Assembly: GCF_052857255.1 (NCBI RefSeq)
Contig: NC_135505.1
Location: 58,089,368 to 58,153,367 of the forward strand
DNA length: 64,000 nt
Direction: 5' to 3'
Source of the DNA: Amblyomma americanum
Lineage: Eukaryota > Arthropoda > Arachnida > Ixodida > Ixodidae
The notes beneath the pieces are model-generated. The model was given only the letters and a program-made list of their open reading frames with translations. It ran no database searches and was not told the origin of the DNA. Positions 29,540 to 40,079 of the stretch are shown piece after piece (position 1 is the first letter of the stretch; every line of letters starts with the position of its first letter). A program made the position numbers and the translations under genes.

Positions 29540-31372
29540 TCGCGCCTGCCGCTATCAGTGGTGAAAGACGAAACCCAAGAAAGCGAGGAAACTTTTTATT
29601 CATTGCGGTTGCAATCAATGCCAGTTTCCAGCCAGACCATTGCTCGAACAACAGCTCGGGACTTCTTGCTTTTAAAGTGATAGATTTCATATATGCGGGG
29701 TGGCCGGCGTCTGCGACTGAAATAGATTTGAAGCCTTTTTTTGACAGACGCAACGAGCTCACAGTTCGCCAAGGCTGCATCATGTTCGGGATACGAGTGT
29801 TCGTGCCGGCAAAGTTGCGCAACTTGATGCTGGATGAGAGAGAGAGGTGGTAGAGGAAAGACAGGGAGGTTAACCAGTAAAATGTCCCGGTTGGCTACCC
29901 TGCATGGGGGAGAGGGATGAAGAAAGCATAAAAGAATAAAAAGTAGAGAAATGCGTTCGGTAGCAAGCACGACAGGTAATGACACAAGCGCTGTAAGTCA
30001 CGGGCAGCCGCAGCTGTAGCCTGCAGGCCTTGAGGGCTGCCGACTGCTGCGACCTGAGTGGAATATATCGAGGGCCCTCCATCACAAGGTAGCGCAGACG
30101 TTTCAGTATCAAGAAAGGCTTCTGGCCGTTCAGGCTGATAATGTTGATGAGGACGTAAGCATCGGACTTCTTCTCGGAAGGATGAGGCTGGGGGATGCGT
30201 TGTGCCAGGTATTGGACAGCTGCAAGCATTGGATTCAACAAATCCAGCATCTGCAGTGCATTCTGTGCAGCCGGCATGTCCATGCTGGAAGAACTCCACG
30301 AAATGCACCCAGGCATCGTGCGCAGCCAGCAACTGGCGCGCAGCTACGTGTGGTGGCCGTTCATCGAGGCGGCCCTCGAGCGTAGTGTCCAGGCCAGCAT
30401 AAGTTGTCAAGAACAACGCTGCGAGCCGTGAAAAGCGCCCCTGCAGCCTTGGTCTTGGCCGACAGCACCATGGCAGCGCGTACATACAGATTCCTCTGGC
30501 CCCTTTTTACACACAATGTTTCTTGTAGTCGTGGACGCGCACTCCAAATGGCAGGAAGTGTTTCTTATGCGCTCTACTACATCGGATGCTACAGTTTACA
30601 AAATGAGAGAGCTGTTTTCGTGGTTTGGGTTCCCAGAAATCATTGTCACAGATAACAGCCCACAGTTCACTTCTGAAGAGTTCAAGTTTTTTGTAAAAGA
30701 ATTGAGCTGTCGTCACGTACTTACAGCTCCATATCATCCCAGCTGAAATGGGCTTGCAGACCGTTTTATTCAGACACTTAAAAATTCCATTCGTATGTCT
30801 AGCGGAGAGGATACATTACATCTGAGGCTTCACAAGTTTTTGCTTACCTATCGCAACTCTCCTCATGCGACAACTGAGTCAATAGCAAACTTGTACTAGG
30901 ACGACAGCTGCGAAATCGACTCGATGTTGTCAAGCCAGCGGTGAGAGGAAGGGTTGCATATAATCAGTTCAAGCAATCCGTGGCTCGTCAACGTCGTGAT
31001 CGTGACATAGCAGTCGGTGACCAAGTGATAGTTCACAATTATTGAGGCAGTCCAAACTGGGTCCCTGGTATTGTTGTGGAGCAGTCCGGCCCTTTGTCTT
31101 TGACCGTCCGTGCAACCACACCCAGAGGCGGTTTCACCTGGCGTCGCCACAAGGACCAGCTGCTCGTTCGGACCACGGATCCGGACCGCGAGGCATCTGA
31201 CCAGGAGGGGTACGAGTTCCTGGCGTCTCCACCAAGCGTCGACTCAGTGACACCCTCCCCTCGTACCACCCGTGACCCTGCCGTTTCGCAAGAGGTTCAG
31301 ACGGCGGGTGCAAGACACTACCCGACTGGAGACCGTCGACCACCGAACAGATATCAAGCTGCAGCTTGTTAG
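29540..31372 (+). pseudogene. Integrase of the third Ty3/gypsy element, interrupted by an insertion
   Basis: The pre-integrase part (29600-29837) reads FVPAKLRNLMLDE. After the insertion it continues LHEMHPGIVRSQQLARSYVWW (30291 on), the His pair of the zinc-binding domain; the C-x2-C side is C-Q-E-Q, so one Cys is lost. The core is at 30516-30746: VVVDAHSKWQEVF (first Asp), VTDNSPQFTSEEF (second Asp) and, after a TGA at 30744-30746, NGLADRFIQTLKN, where the usual Glu before R-F is Asp. A C-terminal GPY/F-like stretch (SGPLSLTVRA) lies at 31080-31110. Confidence 0.78.
29838..30281 (-). mobile_element. 444-bp non-autonomous or 5'-truncated LINE insertion (minus strand)
   Basis: It splits the integrase gene between MLDE and LHEMHPG. 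It is flanked by ATGCTGGATGA (29827-29837) and ATGCTGGAAGA (30282-30292), 10 of 11 identical, which I take as the target duplication. On the minus strand its 3' end contains GGGTAGCCAACCGGGACATT and GGTTAACCTCCCTGTCTTTCC, a tail I recognise from many tick transcripts. It encodes no complete domain. It is either the 3' end of a LINE or a SINE that shares such a tail. Confidence 0.75.
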
Positions 31373-31397
31373 GTTAGCCAATATAAAAGGGGAGGGA

Positions 31398-31575
31398 TGT
31401 GGCGTTAGGCTTATCGCCGCAGTCCTAGTGCGCAGGCGCACAAAACGATTAAAAGGCATGCGCCGCAGCCAGCGCGCGGGCTTATCTCGACCGGCTGCGC
31501 ACCGACGAACATGTGGGAATAAACGTCGCTTTGCCCCTGGAAACTTGTCTACTCCTTCGCATGAACCACGCAACA
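31398..31575 (+). repeat. Right LTR of the third Ty3/gypsy element (178 bp)
   Basis: The polypurine tract AAAAGGGGAGGGA (31385-31397) precedes TGTGGCGTTAGG at 31398. The LTR ends GCAACA at 31575. Its last 70 bp match 26800-26869. It contains the AATAAA word at 31518-31523. Confidence 0.8.
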
Positions 31576-31777
31576 CTAGACTGGCGTACTAAACCTTGGT
31601 GAAAAAAACACGGGAAATGCTTTTTATTTCGTTCAGCTAAAACACTTTTCGAGCGACTGCCGTCCACGATGTGCATGCAAGCATGCAGCCAGCAGCACGC
31701 AGCAGACGACATGGAGTAGGTATGGTCTCGTGATGTCAGCAATCAATGGTTGTCAGACCAGCAATCATTTCGCAATA

Positions 31778-32346
31778 CAGTTAAAACCCGATCTAAAGAA
31801 AACCCGATTTATGAATTTCAAATTTTATGTACAAATTTAGATTCCCCGGCAAGTACTCACAGGGTTCATTGTTGTCGTTAACCCGAATTAACGAAACAAT
31901 CAATTACTAAACCCGACTTAACAAAGTTTTCTCAGAAGAAATGAGAAGAAAAAAGGAGTGATTTCTCTCTTATTTTGCCCACAAAGCCTCGCAGCTTGTT
32001 AACAGCGCGCCAGCAGCAAAGTCTAGGTGCCCAAGTCAAAGGCCTGGTTTTGTTTTGACAGCGCTGTAAGCTGCTCCCCTGCATGGAGCTACGGACTCGG
32101 TAATCGGCGGCACTTTCACCTTGAATTTGAATCCGTTTTGCGAGATGTCGCTTTCATGCACAAGCGATTATGAGGCCTTCGCAGAATTTAAATAGGAGCT
32201 GGGGCGGGTTTTCTGCAAAAGTGATGCGGATGCGTTCCAGTGCCCCTGCGTTACCATTTTAGATTTCGAAGGGCGGCAAGATGCCTTCCTCTATTTTGCA
32301 CATTTCTCAATTAAATGAAATAATTCGTTAAACTGAGCTCTAACCG
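31778..32346. mobile_element. Possible pogo/Tigger-type non-autonomous DNA element
   Basis: The left end is TA followed by CAGTTAAAACCCGAT (31778). The right end, reverse-complemented, reads CGGTTAGAGCTCAGT and is followed by TA at 32347-32348. CAGTTAAA-like ends flanked by TA fit degenerate pogo/Tigger elements. The internal sequence has further GTTAA/AACGAA words but no transposase. The terminal repeats match only partly, so this is tentative. Confidence 0.35.
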
Positions 32347-32359
32347 TATAAAAAATTCG

Positions 32360-33480
32360 TTTTAAAATATCTACACAGAGAATGAACTGAAACTTCTGGG
32401 AATTGTAATTTAACGTGTTGGGAATTGAGTGCAATTAGCAGGGTATACACGAAAATACGCTGTCATGGCTCCCTTTAAGAGAATCAACCATAATATGGGA
32501 TAAAAAACACTTTGTACACCAGACTTAGTGAGAGCAATAAATGAAATTTGAAAAAACAGCTAACACCCAGTCACTTAAATTATGGTCTTCATGCCTTAAA
32601 AGTGAGTTACCTATGCTCGTATAAGACTCCCTTGTTAGTCTTCATTTTTCAGCCAATGTTGTAATTACTTTGTTTACATTTTATTTCTTCACATTTAATT
32701 TCTTTGCTAATAGCACATCATACTGCAATGAGCCAAAAAAAATATGGTGAACTCAAAAGCAACAAGGTAACTGCAGAATATCTGGAATTTAGCTGCAAGT
32801 GTTGGCACTTCGTGACAGATGTTTTAGTCACTCAGTTAACCTTGGCAGCTTTATTTTGTTGCCAGAATCAATGTTGACTCTACATTATAATATATGTGCC
32901 ACCCTGCCTAATACCAATAGTCGGATATTGTAAATAGTGGTTCTGGTCTTGAAAAAAATGCTCTCTGAAGGTTCCACTATGTGCAAGGTATTCATTTGTC
33001 CTCGTTTAGTATGCTGCAGTTCTAATAGTAAAATGAAGAATAGCATTTTATTTAAAGAGGAAGAGACAGTTGTGATGGAATACTATGTTGCAGTCGGAGG
33101 AGGCCACAGCAGGAAATAACTACTAGGAAAAGAGTAGTGTACTATTAAACTGCATGTATATGTGTGCATGTACCAGCTGTTTATGTGTGTTAAGCTTACC
33201 AAATTTTTTTCCACGTATCAAAAGATATATTGAAGAACGGAGCAGTGCAGCAGGGTAATCTGCCAGTCCCATTTGTGAAATATGCAGCATGCTGAAGCTT
33301 GCGACGACGTGAGCATGGACGAGGATGATCATCGCAGCCCACCAGAAATGAGGCTGCAAGAATTAACAACTCCAGCAATCTAACAGCAACTTCCAGCTCT
33401 CTAAGCTCTGGGAGCTGTATAGTATGCCTGTTGACACTAAGCCAACATTTACTGACACAAGGAAGATATAGGAGATAATT
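32360..33480. other. Non-coding sequence
   Basis: A+T-rich. I see no supported gene. A 60-codon frame at 32937-33119 has no signature. Confidence 0.45.
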
Positions 33481-33489
33481 TTTGTTTGT

Positions 33490-33640
33490 CATTGTGAAAT
33501 ATTTTAATGTAATGATTGCAATAATTTATTAGAAAGTAAAAGAAAACAACCTAATGCAGTCAGATGGATGTGAACTTATGAGCTTCGCATTTCATGTTCG
33601 GTGCTCTACCAACTGGGCTATGGTGCCAGCAGTTGAATCT
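33490..33640 (-). mobile_element. tRNA-derived SINE copy A (minus strand)
   Basis: On the minus strand the head reads AGCCCAGTTGGTAGAGCACC (A-box region, near 33625), followed by a degenerate B-box AGTTCACATCC. The body contains TTTTACTTTCTAATAAATTA. Head and body match the copy at 34585-34705. Confidence 0.6.
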
Positions 33641-34584
33641 TCTTTCGCAGGTATTTGCTGCGTGTGAACTATCCTTCAGATATTTGCCAGCGCCACCCTT
33701 GTTCATAGCGCTGGATCTAGTATGTCTGGAATAACCGTGAATGAAATGTGATCCAATGAAAGTGTGGGATTTGTGCGATCACCTTCTTAAGCTACCCATA
33801 CCTATGCGACCAAGGTTTCCAGAAAATTCGGAGGACACTAAAGCTCTGTCTTTAGGGTATCACAGACTGCGTTAACGCCTCCTGCCTGCGGCTCTCCTTG
33901 CAGATACTTGTGGACATACACGGAGTTCGCTGGTTGTTCAATCACTAATTAATTTTTTAAATTTGCCACTATTATCTCACGCATACTTATTCACATACTG
34001 TAGTAGGCTGCCTTATCAAGTGGAATACCACCTGACATAGATACCTCTAAAGCCTCGTTTTAATTAGGCGACACTAACATGTCTGTGTGCATTAGGAGTA
34101 TCGTGTTTTACTTTAGATGAAAAGGTCCCAGTGGGTTTTATTGCCATCTCACTCTGCCATCTCGAAGTTTACCTTGATAAGCTCGAGTTGGCAGCTCCTG
34201 CCATGTCATGTGGCTTCGTGAGGACACACAAGCCCAATCAGTCCCGGCCATGTCACATGTACGCGACCACCTGCCATAGCCATGGCCATAGTTTTCCTTT
34301 GACAACGCTGACAACACCGGATTTTTTGGCGAATGAAGACTCTAACACTATCGCATTAGTAAAGGCCCTTGTCCTAATAAAGGGCCTCGATTCTGGCAGC
34401 CTTGCTGCCATGGGTAGTTCAAGAGGGTTATCGCACAACTTCCACGCTACCGTCGGATCATGTTCTATGTGACACTCGCTACTGAACATACTGTCTGTCA
34501 CAATGGAAAAGGGTGGTGCTGGTAAACAACTCAAGGATAGCTTACATGCAGCAAATACCTAAAGAAGAAGATTGAACTGCTGTC

Positions 34585-34705
34585 GTCTTAGCGGAGTTGA
34601 TAGAGCACCGAACATGATATTCGGCGCTCATAGGTTTGCATCCCACCTTTCTTCTAATAAATTATCTCAATGTTTACATTATTTTACATTGATCAACATA
34701 AAAAA
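34585..34705 (+). mobile_element. tRNA-derived SINE copy B (plus strand)
   Basis: The head reads GCGGAGTTGATAGAGCACCG, with GAACATGATATTCGGCGCTC and a B-box-like GGTTTGCATCC. The body CTTTCTTCTAATAAATTA is shared with the copy near 33.5 kb. The SINE is short and ends in A+T-rich sequence. Confidence 0.6.
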
Positions 34706-35811
34706 ATTCGCTATGCTTTCATTGATGTGAATAGCTGTAGGCTTCATCCATAAGTGCAAGATACTGCTGCCTTTTTAGATGAACCAGAAATTCATAATTT
34801 CTGATCAACGAGATTCGAAAAGAGTCAAATCTTGTTATAACTAAGCCTAATTTTGGTGTAAAATTTGTTTTACCCAAGTATCGTTCTAAAACTCTGCAAA
34901 AGTCTGCAAATAAACCGAAGCTAAGGGTGCTCTGAGGCGGACAACAGAAAGAAGTAATACCTCACAATTATTGAATTCAAAGCTGAGTATAGGCATTCGA
35001 AAAATCGCTCTTTTTTCTGTGTTGGAGAGCAGAAATGAACACTAGATGGGGATGACGGCTCCGCCCTGATTTATTTAAGAAAGAATGCAATCTTTGCTTG
35101 TTGGCAATGAGCAGTATATTAGAAGACAAAATTTTCCACGAAATCAAATAAATGTAGAGCTTTCTCGACATCAGTCCACAGGTACTTTCTGTAGGTAGCC
35201 CTTCAATTTCCTGGCCTCGTCGGTAGCCTCTCCACTTTTTAGAGTTCACTCTTTCCTTACCGGTTCTGTGTCATCATTCCTACTTTCATCATCTGCAAGA
35301 CTCGGCCTCGTCAGCGATTTCTTGGTAGGTCAGTTCAGGGGCTGCTACCAAGTTGTCATGAGCGGAGACTAAGTCCTCAAACGTAACATTCAGAACCACC
35401 AGTCGACATGATGGCAAGGAGACCATTCTTCATGTCTCCTTTAGAACGGATGTCAACGGATGTCTTCAATCTTCTGTCTTGCGTTAACAATTGTCGACTG
35501 CGTGCTTCTGCATTGCCATTTTGCGCAACGAAGTTGATAGAGCCATGAAGTGCAGCTCACTTGCGCGCAGGTCTTCACATGTGGCAGGGGCGCGTGGCAT
35601 GATGAGGCGATGGTTCGATCACATGCCGGTCATGCATCTGTAAGATTGATGCTAGTGCGTACTGCCCCTATATGGTGCAGCAAGTGAATCCATCGTCGAT
35701 TCATACACACTACTACTGTGGACTATTCAAATAATCAAAATATTGCGTTTCTTGAAGTTTTTTACGTCTCCTTGTGCATTTTGAGTCATGCGAATAAAAA
35801 AAACTGCTCTA
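34706..35811. other. Non-coding sequence
   Basis: I see no supported gene between the SINE and the RTE-type LINE. Confidence 0.45.
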
Positions 35812-35829
35812 TTATAACCTATAGAATGT

Positions 35830-35900
35830 AGCGATGGCGTAGAGGTAGAACATCCACCTCGCGTGCAAGAGGATCGGAGTTCAAATCCTGGTGCCGCGCA
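35830..35900 (+). promoter_or_regulatory. tRNA-like sequence with A- and B-box words at the start of the RTE unit
   Basis: GATGGCGTAGAGGTAGAAC fits a Pol III A-box and GAGTTCAAATCCTGG fits a B-box (consensus GGTTCGANTCC). An anticodon-arm-like CCTCGCGTGCAAGAGG lies between them. It may be an internal promoter or a fused SINE head. It is not a functional tRNA gene, because the acceptor arm does not pair convincingly. Confidence 0.6.
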
Positions 35901-36149
35901 ATTCTCCACCGGGTTTAAAAAAAAAATCTGCGTGTCGATGGAATTGCATAACCAGGCCTGGAGTGCGGCCTTAGCTCGGTGGCCAGAATCGACAACGCAC
36001 TCTCTCACCAGAGCAGGATTTGGCCACCCTGGTGTAGTACTTGGCCACAACCTTCTATGATCCAACCAATTAACCCTCGGCCCTCAGTCCCCAGCGGCTG
36101 CAGAGCAACTGACCACGGCGGCGGTCAGACCTGTGACGCAGCGGAGGGT

Positions 36150-38992
36150 GCTAAGAATCTCTGGCTCCGGACAGGCCGCCATTGGAATCTGAACCTGGCA
36201 ACGTTTAACTCTAGAACTTTAGCTAGTGAGGCTAGCCTAGCAGTGCTATTCGAGGAACTAGCGGGAATTAAATGGGATGTTATAGGGCTTAGCGAAGTTA
36301 GGAGGACAGGTGAGGCGTATACAGTACTAAAGGACGGACACATACTGTGCTATCGCGGGTTAGAGGATAGACGAGAACTAGGTGTGGGTTTCCTCATTAA
36401 TAAGGATATAGCTGGCAACGTAGAGGAGTTCTACAGTATTAACGAGAGGGTAGCAGCTATAGTAATTAGGCTGAATAGGAGGTACAAGCTGAAAGTGGTG
36501 CAGGCCTACGCACCCACATCCAGCCATGATGACCAGACCGTTGAAAGCTTCTATGAGGACGTATAATCAGCAATGAATAGAGTAAAATCGCAGTACACTG
36601 TACTGATGGGCGACTTCAATGCGAAGGTGGGCAAGAAGCAGGCTGACAACCACGCGGTAGGTGACTATGGGATAGGCTCTAGAAATAGCAGGGGAGAGTT
36701 ATTAGTCGAATTCGCGGATAGAAATAATTTACGGATCATGAATACCTTCTTCCACAAACGAGAAAACAGGAAGTGGACCTGGAAGAGCCCCAATGGTGAG
36801 ATTAAAAATGAAATCGACTTCATACTATGCGCTAAACCTGGCATCATTCAGGATGTGGCCGTCCTCGGAAGGGTGCGTTGCAGCGACCATAGAATGGTAA
36901 GGTCTAGAATTAGCTTAGAGTTGAAGAGGGAACGGAAGAAGCTAGCGAAGAAGAAGACCATTAACGAGTTAGCCGTAAGAGGGAACGCACAGGAGTTTAG
37001 GATAGCGCTGCAAAACAGATACTTGGCTTTAACTGAGGAAGATGATCTTGATGTTCATTCAATGCACGATAACCTGACATCAATAATTACGGAGTGCGCA
37101 GTAGAAGTAGGCGGTAGGACAGTTCGAAAAGATACAGGGAAGCTATCTCAGGTGACCAAAGATCTGATTAAGAAGCGCCAAAACATGAAGGCATCTAACA
37201 CTACCGATAGAATAGAACTAACGGAGCTATCAAAGTTAATAAATAAGTGCAAGGTAGCCGACATAAGGAAGCTTATTATGGAGAGAATCGAGCATGCTAT
37301 AAAGAACGGAGGTAGCCTAAAAACAGTAAAGAGGAAACTAGGCATAGGTAAAAACCAGATGTATGCATTAAGAGACAAGCAGGGCAATGTCATTAGCAAT
37401 ATGGATAAGATAGTTAACGTAGCCGAAGAGTTCTACACAGACCTGTACAGTAGCCAATGTAATCAGAGCGCTAATGAGAAAGACAGCAGTGCACAGCAAT
37501 GCGTCATCCCGCCAGTAACGAAAGATGAAGTAAAGAAAGCCTTAGAAGCAATGAAAATGGGAAAAGCAGCTGGGGAGGATCAGGTAACAGCAGATCTGTT
37601 GAAGGATGAAGGGGACATCCTGCTAGAAAAACTAGCCACCCTGTATACGCAATGCCCTATGACCTCGACTCTACCAGAAGCTTGGAAGAATGCAAACATT
37701 ATCTTAATTCATAAGAAGGGAGACGCCAAGGACTTGAAAAATTACAGGCCGATCAGCTTACTATCCGTTGCCTACAAAGTATTTACTAAGGTAATCGCTA
37801 ATAGAGTCAGGGCAACGTTAGACTTTAATCAACCAAATGATCAGGCTGGCTTTCGTAAAGGATATTCCACAATAGACCATATTCACACTATCAATCAGGT
37901 GATAGAGAAATGCGCAGAATATAACCAACCTCTATATATAGCTTTCATTGATTACGAGAAAGCATTCGACTCAGTGAAACCTCAGCAGTCATACAGGCAT
38001 TGCGTAATCAGGGGGTAGAAGAGCGTTATGTCAAAATACTGGAAGATATATATAGCAACTGCACAGCTACTATAGTCCTCCATAAAGTCAGCAATAAAAT
38101 TCCAATAAGGAAGGGCGTCAGGCAAGGAGACACGATCTCGCCAATGCTGTTCACCGCATGTTTGCAGGAGGTATTTTGAGGCCTGAATTGGGAACATTTG
38201 GGAAAAAGAATAAATGGAGAATACCTTAATATTCTGAGATTTGCTGATGACATTGCCTTGCTGAGTCACTCAGGAGGTGAACTGCAAATCATGATCAACG
38301 AGTTAGACAGGCAGAGCAGATCGATGGGTCTAAAAATTAACATGCAGAAAACCAAGGTAATGTTCAACAGCCTAGCAAGGGAACAACAGTTCACAATTGG
38401 CAGCGAGAGCCTAGAAATTGTGCCGGAATACGTCTACTTAGGGCAGGTAGTGACACCTGATCCGGATCATGAGAGGGAGATAACTAGAAGGATAAGAATG
38501 GGGTGGAGCGCATATGGCAAATTCTCGCAGATCATGAGTGGCAGTTTACCAATTTCCCTCAAGAGGAAAGTGTACAACAGCATAACCTTACCGGTACTCA
38601 CCTACGGGGCAGAAACGTGGAGGCTAACGAAAAGAGTTCAGCTTAAGTTAAGGACAACGCAGCGAGCCATGGAAAGAAAAATGATAGGTGTAACGTTAAG
38701 AGATCGGAAGCGGGCAGAGTGGGTGAGGGAACAAACACGGGTTAATGACATCCTAGTCGAAATCAAGAGAAAGAAATGGGCTTGGGCAGGGCATGTAATG
38801 CGAAGGCAAGATAGCCGCTGGTCTTTAAGGGTAACGGAGTGGGTTCCAAGAGAAAGTAAGCGTAGCAGGGGGCGGCAGAAGGTTAGATGGGCGGATGAGA
38901 TGAAGTTTGCAGGCAAAGGGTGGATGCAGCTGGCAAAGGATAGGGTTAATTGGAGAGACATGGGAGAGGCCTTTGCCCTGCAGTGGGTGTAG
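36150..38992 (+). pseudogene. ORF2 of the RTE-type LINE: endonuclease and reverse transcriptase
   Basis: The protein would nick target DNA and prime reverse transcription there. The AP-endonuclease part shows LATFNSRTLASEAS, IKWDVIGLSEVRRTGE (catalytic Glu), QAYAPTSSHDD, LMGDFNAKVG and CSDHRMVRSRI. A TAA at 36564-36566 lies in this part, and the frame continues unchanged after it to 38018. RT blocks follow: ILIHKKGDAKDLKNYRPISLL, AFIDYEKAFDSV, then, after a frameshift near 37980, GVRQGDTISPMLFTACL and LRFADDIALL with the catalytic Asp pair. A second stop sits near 38179. The C-terminal region (38198-38992) contains KWAWAGHVMRRQDSRW, typical of RTE. The plus-strand frame upstream of 36150 is open to 35979 but is leader sequence. 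Confidence 0.88.
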
Positions 38993-39037
38993 TAAGGCTG
39001 ATGATGATGATGATGATGATTATAACCAATAGAGTGT

Positions 39038-40024
39038 CAGATTTTGCACTCTTCATTTCATTATACCGGTAGAGCTCCTACTGAAATAAATCATGAACCA
39101 ACCAAGCTTTCCTCTTACTTTGCTTAAGCCGATAATTTCCTGTATCCATGTTCGTTATAACGAAAATAAACTATAGTGAAAGTGCGAATCGAATAGCAAA
39201 TGCTGTCTGAAATTTAGTCCCAATTTTGAATATGAATTTTCATACCTGAAATATTTGTTGCTTCAGTCTTGCTTGCTTGCCTGCAATAACTGTGCAGGAA
39301 AGTTATATGTTGATTATAGGATTTAATATGACAATAGATCATTGAATTTATTTTTTAGATTGTCGAGATATGGACACCCACGCTCGCAACAAGAGTGGGC
39401 CATATTCAATTTTGTATAGTGCTGTTTTATTTCCAGATAACTCTCAAGATTGTCATGACTGCTGTCAATTGAAGTGTGAGATAGCCTGTCGTTTCCTATG
39501 ACTTCACTCTTTGTCGTGGCATTGCAGTTCCAGGGAAGTTCCATAAACTTTGGATATAGGGACGATTTGTCAGTCTCGGAAAATTAAAAGTTACGAGTTT
39601 TAAGAACAACTGATTTGCACATCCGCTCCTAGGACCCGGAGCATGAGGCTATATCATGTAACGCTGTCATCATAGCGAGCACACTAACTCCTGTCCATGC
39701 CCCAGACTATTTCTTAATTTTAATGCGGCAGTGTTATCGATCTTTTGTCACAGAAAAATCTGCATTGGCGTTGGCCAAGGGTGGAACGTCCTAATGGAAC
39801 AGAGAAATAAAAAGATTCAATAAAGCTCAGCAATGTTCAGACACACGAAATTTATCTGAGAAGTGGTAGTGGGAATTGAATCCTGTGAGACAGGCATGCT
39901 ACCCACAAGCCACGAAGCTTTCTCTTTTTCTCTATTGCACAAACAGATTATGTTGTGCAGTGCACACTCAAAATCAGGAGTGAACATCCGTTTCGCTCAT
40001 ATCAGAAACTGCGAACCTTTTCAG
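39038..40024. other. Non-coding sequence upstream of, or intronic to, the DUF4806-like gene
   Basis: I found no exon here. A minus-strand tRNA-like stretch lies at 39866-39925. Upstream exons of the gene that starts to be visible at 40025 are either here and unrecognised, or outside the window. Confidence 0.4.
39866..39925 (-). repeat. tRNA-like (SINE head) fragment
   Basis: On the minus strand, GTGGCTTGTGGGTAGC resembles an A-box and GGATTCAATTCCC a B-box, with a short anticodon-like stem between them. The acceptor stem does not close, so it is more likely a SINE remnant than a tRNA gene. Confidence 0.4.
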
Positions 40025-40079
40025 GGTACGCAGCTGCTCTATCAAGATGTGAAGCTTCTTGGGTTCAAGATGGATAAAG
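40025..40079 (+). CDS. Exon a of the DUF4806-like gene (55 bp)
   Basis: It encodes GTQLLYQDVKLLGFKMDK plus one base. It is bounded by TTTTCAG and a strong donor, G|GTAAGC. Confidence 0.6.

Larger units (their letters stand above)
26793..31575 (+). mobile_element. Third Ty3/gypsy LTR retrotransposon, decayed
   Basis: It has the canonical order gag-protease-RT-RNase H-integrase. The right LTR is 31398-31575, and the left end keeps only the last part of the LTR (26793-26869), sharing GAATAAACGTCGCTT and CCTTCGCATGAACCACGCAACA with the right LTR. A TGGCGACGAG primer-site candidate begins near 26877. Coding parts carry several stops and frameshifts, and a 444-bp minus-strand insertion (29838-30281) lies just before the integrase zinc-binding domain. 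It belongs to a different lineage from the elements at 1.7-13.2 kb. Confidence 0.85.
35830..39019 (+). mobile_element. RTE-type LINE, nearly full length, with a tRNA-like 5' head
   Basis: The inserted unit is bounded by an 18-bp duplication: TTATAACCTATAGAATGT at 35812-35829 and TTATAACCAATAGAGTGT at 39020-39037 (16 of 18 identical). It begins with a tRNA-like sequence (35830-35900), continues through an untranslated leader, and encodes endonuclease and RT from about 36190 to the TAG at 38990-38992. It ends in a (TGA)n tail, which is typical of RTE elements. Total length is 3190 bp. Only two stops (TAA 36564-36566 and TGA near 38179) and one frameshift near 37980 break the protein, so it is a fairly young copy. 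Confidence 0.92.

Noticed and set aside
29895..30485. 196-codon minus-strand frame
   Set aside because: It crosses the boundary of the 444-bp insertion and the antisense of the integrase; it is not a coherent gene.
33555..33635. Functional tRNA gene on the minus strand
   Set aside because: The head has A-box-like and weak B-box-like words, but the acceptor stem does not pair and a SINE body follows.
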